NCBI RefSeq assembly: GCF_020075545.1
Contig: NZ_JAIQZK010000002.1
Span: 186,001-250,000, forward strand
Length of the DNA stretch: 64,000 bases
Source of the DNA: Nocardioides sp. TRM66260-LWL
Lineage (GTDB): Bacteria; Actinomycetota; Actinomycetes; Propionibacteriales; Nocardioidaceae
Direction: 5' to 3'
Shown here: positions 60,947 through 64,000 of the stretch, piece after piece
Layout of the letters: each line of letters opens with the position of its first letter
How positions within the stretch are numbered: position 1 is the first letter of the stretch
The notes under the pieces: generated by a model
What the model saw: only the letters and a program-made list of their open reading frames with translations
Told to the model about the DNA's origin: nothing
Databases searched by the model: none
Translations under genes and position numbers: made by a program

Positions 60947-62002
60947 GTGCCCGCACAGCCCGCCCCCCACACCCCCTCCGTCCGCCTGCGCCGCGGCGTC
61001 CTCGCCGCCGGACTCGCGCTCTCCGCGGCCGCCGGCCTGAGCGCCGCGGGTCTGCCTGCGGCGACGGCGGCCCCGGTGCCCACGATCACCCTCAGCCCCC
61101 GCTCGGCCCCGGCGAGCGAGCCGATCGCCCAGCCGTACCTCGTCGGCCGCACCGTGCACGACGGCGACGTCACCGCGGTGGCCCCGGCCCGCGCGCTGCA
61201 GCTGCTCGGCGAGGTCGGCGACTCCTACGCGGTGCGCGTCTCGGTCGACGGGAAGGAGCGCGTCGCCAAGGTGCGTCCCGGCCGGGCCGCGATCTACCTC
61301 ACCGGGTCGCTGAGCCGCGACGACGACGTCACGCTCGGTCGTGACGGCTCCCGACTGACGATCAGCACGTACCGCAGCGTCGAGACGGGCACGCGCACCA
61401 CCCTGACCGTCCTCGACACCGGCGGGTCCGACGGTCGGGCGTCCGAGCTGGGCCGTCGCACCTTCGACGGCTACGCCCAGCCGCTGGACGCCTCCGGCGA
61501 CCGCGCGATCGTGGCGTCGTCCACGCGGCGCCACGCGGCGACGCTGGAGTGGCGGCCGGCCGCCGACACGGTGCGGCAGCTCGTGGGTCGGTACGGCTAC
61601 GTCGCGGACCTCGCCGCCAACCGGCTCGGCGTCTACGAGGACGTCCGCACCGACGCGCCCTGCTCGCGGATCAGCACCCTGAGCCTGGCGTCGCGCGTGC
61701 TGTCGCGCTCGTGCACCTGGCAGGCGAGCTCGTTCTCGCCCGACGGCTCGCTGATGGCCCAGATCCCCGTGCTCAGCGACGGCCCCGGTCCGCTCGAGAC
61801 CCGCGTGGCCACCATCGCCGGCACCCCGCTGGCCGACTACCGCGCCTCGAAGCAGACCGTGTCAATCGGGGTCGTGCGCTGGCTCGAGGGACGGCGCGTG
61901 CTGCTGCGGGTGGCGAGCGAGAGCTCGGCGGCCTACGTGGCCTGCGTGCGGGCCGACTGCGGCCGCGTCTCGCCGATCTTCAGCGCCGACCAGGGGAGCT
62001 GA
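60947..62002 (+). CDS. secreted propeller-like protein, paralogue 4 of 4
   Basis: A 351-residue exported paralogue. Signal peptide GVLAAGLALSAAAGLSAAGLPAATA ends near residue 40. Family features: [73 protein letters not shown]-x16-C (CSRIS...SRSC-TW) and C-x4-C (CVRADCGRVSP). It resembles paralogue 3 over nearly its whole length. The GTG at 60947 follows AGGAGACCCGCC. A strong terminator closes the array. Confidence 0.85.
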   Translation: MPAQPAPHTPSVRLRRGVLAAGLALSAAAGLSAAGLPAATAAPVPTITLSPRSAPASEPIAQPYLVGRTVHDGDVTAVAPARALQLLGEVGDSYAVRVSVDGKERVAKVRPGRAAIYLTGSLSRDDDVTLGRDGSRLTISTYRSVETGTRTTLTVLDTGGSDGRASELGRRTFDGYAQPLDASGDRAIVASSTRRHAATLEWRPAADTVRQLVGRYGYVADLAANRLGVYEDVRTDAPCSRISTLSLASRVLSRSCTWQASSFSPDGSLMAQIPVLSDGPGPLETRVATIAGTPLADYRASKQTVSIGVVRWLEGRRVLLRVASESSAAYVACVRADCGRVSPIFSADQGS

Positions 62003-62011
62003 TCGCCTGAC

Positions 62012-62052
62012 GACGACGCCCGCCCGACCGTCGCGGTCGGGCGGGCGTCGTC
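62012..62052. terminator. bidirectional terminator after the secreted-protein array
   Basis: A perfect 18 bp stem (62012-62029 with 62035-62052) and 5 nt loop between paralogue 4 and the convergent DoxX-like gene. Confidence 0.92.
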
Positions 62053-62071
62053 ACGTCCGGGGACGGGCGGC

Positions 62072-62431
62072 TCAGCGGCCGGCGTTCCAGGTGGCGCGGA
62101 TCATCGGCCACTGCAGCGGCAGACGGGCCAGCGTGCCGACCTTCCAGGGCGTGTTGCGGCCCTTCTGGGCGTCGAGCGCCATCTGCACGTTGCCGGGGAA
62201 GACGGCCAGCAGCAGCAGGGCGCTGGCCTTGCCGGCGACCCCGCGGGTGCGCGGGGAGGCCAGGCCGGCGGCGCAGGCGAGCTCGGCGACGCCGCTGGCG
62301 AGGATCACCTCGCGATGCGCGGGCACCCACGACGGCATGGCCGGGGCGAAGGTCTGCGGGCGGACGAGGTGGACGACGCCGGAGACGGTGAACGCCACCG
62401 CGACGCCCCGGGCGGTACGGGAGAGAGGCAC
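62072..62431 (-). CDS. DoxX-like small membrane protein
   Basis: A 119-residue protein with three to four membrane helices. It has the DoxX-family pattern SGVVHLVRPQTFAPAMPSWVPAHREVILASGVAELACAAGLASP and LLLLAVFPGNVQMALDA, as in YozB/DoxX-type proteins sometimes linked to redox stress. The GTG at 62431 is 6 nt after TAGGGT. Confidence 0.85.
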   Translation of the reverse strand: MPLSRTARGVAVAFTVSGVVHLVRPQTFAPAMPSWVPAHREVILASGVAELACAAGLASPRTRGVAGKASALLLLAVFPGNVQMALDAQKGRNTPWKVGTLARLPLQWPMIRATWNAGR

Positions 62432-62437
62432 GCGCCG

Positions 62438-62443
62438 ACCCTA
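62438..62443 (-). promoter_or_regulatory. leaderless -10 box TAGGGT
   Basis: On the minus strand TAGGGT ends 6 nt before the GTG at 62431, in the 32 nt gap after the GNAT gene. Confidence 0.5.
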
Positions 62444-62463
62444 GCGGCCCGTCCGGGGCCGCT

Positions 62464-63309
62464 TCAGAACATCACGGTCGCGAACCGCGCGGACTCCGTG
62501 AAGCCGGCCCGCGCGTAGGCCGCCCGGGCCGTGGCGTTCCAGTCGTTGACGTAGAGCGAGACGGTCGGGGCGATGTCGCGGCGCACCAGCTCGACGACGG
62601 CGGCCATCCCGGCGGCGGCCAACCCGCGACCGCGGAACTCCGGCGGCACGTAGACGCCCTGGATCTGGGCGGCGTGCGGCGTCGCGCAGGCCACCTCCGC
62701 CTTGAACGCCAGCCGTCCGTCCTCGAACCGCGCGAAGGACCAGCCGCGCGAGACCAGCTGGGCGACGCGGTCGCGGTAGAGGGTGCCGGCTCCCCCGGCC
62801 TCCGGAGAGATGCCGACCTCCTCGGTGTACATGGCGACGCACGCGGGATAGAGCTGCGGCAGGTCGGCTCGGGTGGTGCGGCGCACCAGCGGGTCGGGCG
62901 CGACCGCCGGCGGCCCGCTGATCTGCAGGTGCGGCTGGCGCCAGCGGATCTCCCGCGGCCTGCCCCACACCGGGCCGATCGCGTCCCACAGCACCTCGAC
63001 GGACTCCTGGGGCCCGACGACGGTCGACACCGAGCGGCTGCGGCCGCACGCCCGCTCGGCGAACGCGCGCAGGTCGTCGGGCGTGCCGCCGATCGGCACC
63101 AGGTTCGCGCCCACGTGGCAGGCCGCGATCATCCGACCGCCGCTGAACCGACCCCACATCTCCCCGCCGAGCCAGCGCGGCTCGAGGTTGGTGGTGCGGG
63201 CCCGGTGGGAGGCGAAGACGTTGACGACCGGGTCGGCGTCGGCGAAGGCCAGGAACTCGTCGAGGTCGGGCGCGCCGAGGAGGCGCACGCTCGGACGAGT
63301 GGTCAGCAC
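62464..63309 (-). CDS. DUF4081-GNAT acetyltransferase
   Basis: A 281-residue protein with an N-terminal DUF4081 domain (residues about 10-130; ADADPVVNVFASHRA, GGEMWGRFSGGRMIAACHVGANLVPI) and a C-terminal GNAT domain. The acetyl-CoA loop is VPPEFRGRGLAAAGMAAVV near 215, and SLYVNDWNATARAAYARAGF is the C-terminal signature. This is the Rv2867c type, encoded in the same neighbourhood as proS in mycobacteria. Substrate unknown. The GTG at 63309 is 6 nt after TAGGCT. Confidence 0.9.
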   Translation of the reverse strand: MLTTRPSVRLLGAPDLDEFLAFADADPVVNVFASHRARTTNLEPRWLGGEMWGRFSGGRMIAACHVGANLVPIGGTPDDLRAFAERACGRSRSVSTVVGPQESVEVLWDAIGPVWGRPREIRWRQPHLQISGPPAVAPDPLVRRTTRADLPQLYPACVAMYTEEVGISPEAGGAGTLYRDRVAQLVSRGWSFARFEDGRLAFKAEVACATPHAAQIQGVYVPPEFRGRGLAAAGMAAVVELVRRDIAPTVSLYVNDWNATARAAYARAGFTESARFATVMF

Positions 63310-63315
63310 GCTGCG

Positions 63316-63321
63316 AGCCTA
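63316..63321 (-). promoter_or_regulatory. leaderless -10 box TAGGCT
   Basis: On the minus strand TAGGCT ends 6 nt before the GTG at 63309. Confidence 0.5.
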
Positions 63322-63390
63322 GTGGCGCACCCCCCGGGCGGGCGCGTCCCGTTCAGGTGGGCGTCAGGAGGACGTCGTCACAGTGCTGCC

Positions 63391-64000
63391 ATGACGACGA
63401 CCGACGCCTCCCCCGCCCGCCGCGGGTCCGCCGCCGCCACCGCCGGCACCCTGCTGACCAAGGTCCCCGAGGCCACCGCCCTCTTCTGGTTCACCAAGAT
63501 CCTCACCACCGGCGTCGGCGAGACGACGTCGGACTGGATCGGCCGCTCCCCGCTGGTGGTCCCGCTGGCGGTCCTGGCCCTGGCCGCGCTGATCGGCTCG
63601 CTGGTCGCGCAGCTGCGCGCCGACCGCTACCGCCCGTGGATCTACTGGTCGGCGGTGACGATGGTGAGCGTCTTCGGCACGATGGCCGCCGACGTGTGGC
63701 GAGTGGCGCTGGGACTCTCCTACGTCGCCTCGACCCTGGCGTTCGTCGTGGCGGTCGCCGCGATCCTCGCGCTCTGGCACCGCAGCGAGGGCACGCTCTC
63801 GATCCACAGCATCACCACTCGCCGTCGCGAGCTCTTCTACTGGTCGACCGTGATGGCGACCTTCGCGCTCGGCACCGCCACCGGCGACCTGTTCGCCTCG
63901 TCCTTCCACCTGGGCTACTGGAAGCCCGGCGTCGTGTTCGGCGTGCTGATCCTGCTGCCGTGGCTCGCCCACGCCCGGCTGGGGCTGAACGGCGTCGCCG
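63391..64000 (+). CDS. COG4705-like polytopic membrane protein (3' end outside window)
   Basis: The first 203 codons of a membrane protein. It has repeated units of a polar segment and helix: KVPEATALFWFTKILTTGVGETTSDW near residue 25, then several helices with IYWSAVTMVSVFGTMAADVWRVALGLSY and LFYWSTVMATFALGTATGDLFASSF. The repeated T-x-G-E/D-T-x-x-D pattern is typical of the uncharacterised COG4705 family. The ATG at 63391 fits a weak CACAGT -10 ending 6 nt upstream; AGGAGG lies 20 nt upstream, too far for a normal ribosome-binding site. Confidence 0.8.
   Translation, partial: MTTTDASPARRGSAAATAGTLLTKVPEATALFWFTKILTTGVGETTSDWIGRSPLVVPLAVLALAALIGSLVAQLRADRYRPWIYWSAVTMVSVFGTMAADVWRVALGLSYVASTLAFVVAVAAILALWHRSEGTLSIHSITTRRRELFYWSTVMATFALGTATGDLFASSFHLGYWKPGVVFGVLILLPWLAHARLGLNGVA

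Overview
This 64 kb window is very GC-rich chromosome from an actinobacterium. It carries no rRNA, tRNA, insertion sequence, phage gene or CRISPR array that I can see. Coding is dense, with many 1-4 bp start/stop overlaps and frequent GTG or TTG starts. The gene content (mycobacterial-type qcrCAB with a di-haem QcrC, a CtaF fourth oxidase subunit, a bacterial-type adenosine kinase, PspAB, DUF3043, a class E sortase) points to Actinomycetes. Nocardioidaceae (Propionibacteriales) is my best guess, but I cannot prove the genus.

Layout. (1) 0-7.7 kb: a c-di-AMP riboswitch and NlpC/P60-type wall hydrolase, a small CxxC protein, an NYN-domain protein, an exonuclease/GIY-YIG fusion, a stand-alone Lrp ligand-binding domain, a polytopic membrane protein, trpD and a CheY-like protein. 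(2) 7.8-17.3 kb: the aerobic respiratory supercomplex, with ctaE-qcrC-qcrA-qcrB forward and ctaC-ctaD-ctaF reverse. Between them lie an L,D-transpeptidase and a broken methyltransferase. (3) 17.4-23 kb: a cysteine desulfurase-like gene with tusA, adoK, a small orphan gene, erpA, glycerate kinase and nadA. Regions 1-3 follow the gene order I remember for M. tuberculosis Rv2190c-Rv2205c. (4) 23-33 kb: a GAF histidine kinase next to the pspA-htpX-pspAB envelope-stress operon, then DUF3043, an aldo/keto reductase, azlCD, dapB, a methyltransferase and a SatD-like/membrane pair. (5) 32-58 kb, mostly minus strand: the translation/RNA block proS-HAD, rimP-nusA-ylxR-infB-rbfA-truB, ribF, rpsO-pnp-M16. 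It is interrupted between ribF and rpsO by a complete fructose PTS regulon (ptsI divergent from fruR-fruK-fruA-ptsH) and a molybdopterin oxidoreductase. (6) 57.4-62 kb: four tandem paralogous secreted proteins of unknown function with an invariant four-cysteine pattern. (7) 62-64 kb: a DoxX-like protein, a GNAT acetyltransferase and a truncated membrane protein.

Regulation visible in sequence: many genes begin 6-8 nt after a TANNNT -10 box, as expected for leaderless mRNAs, and this pattern decides several starts. Two promoters near the left end match the RecA-independent DNA-damage (PafBC-type) consensus. Strong hairpin terminators separate convergent units.

Most unusual items: the four-gene secreted family; a cysteine desulfurase homologue that has lost the PLP lysine and a second PLP-contacting residue; the paired damage-type promoters; and a methyltransferase pseudogene with two frameshifts and a deletion scar. 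Gene identities come from reading motifs and gene order from memory; no database search was run.
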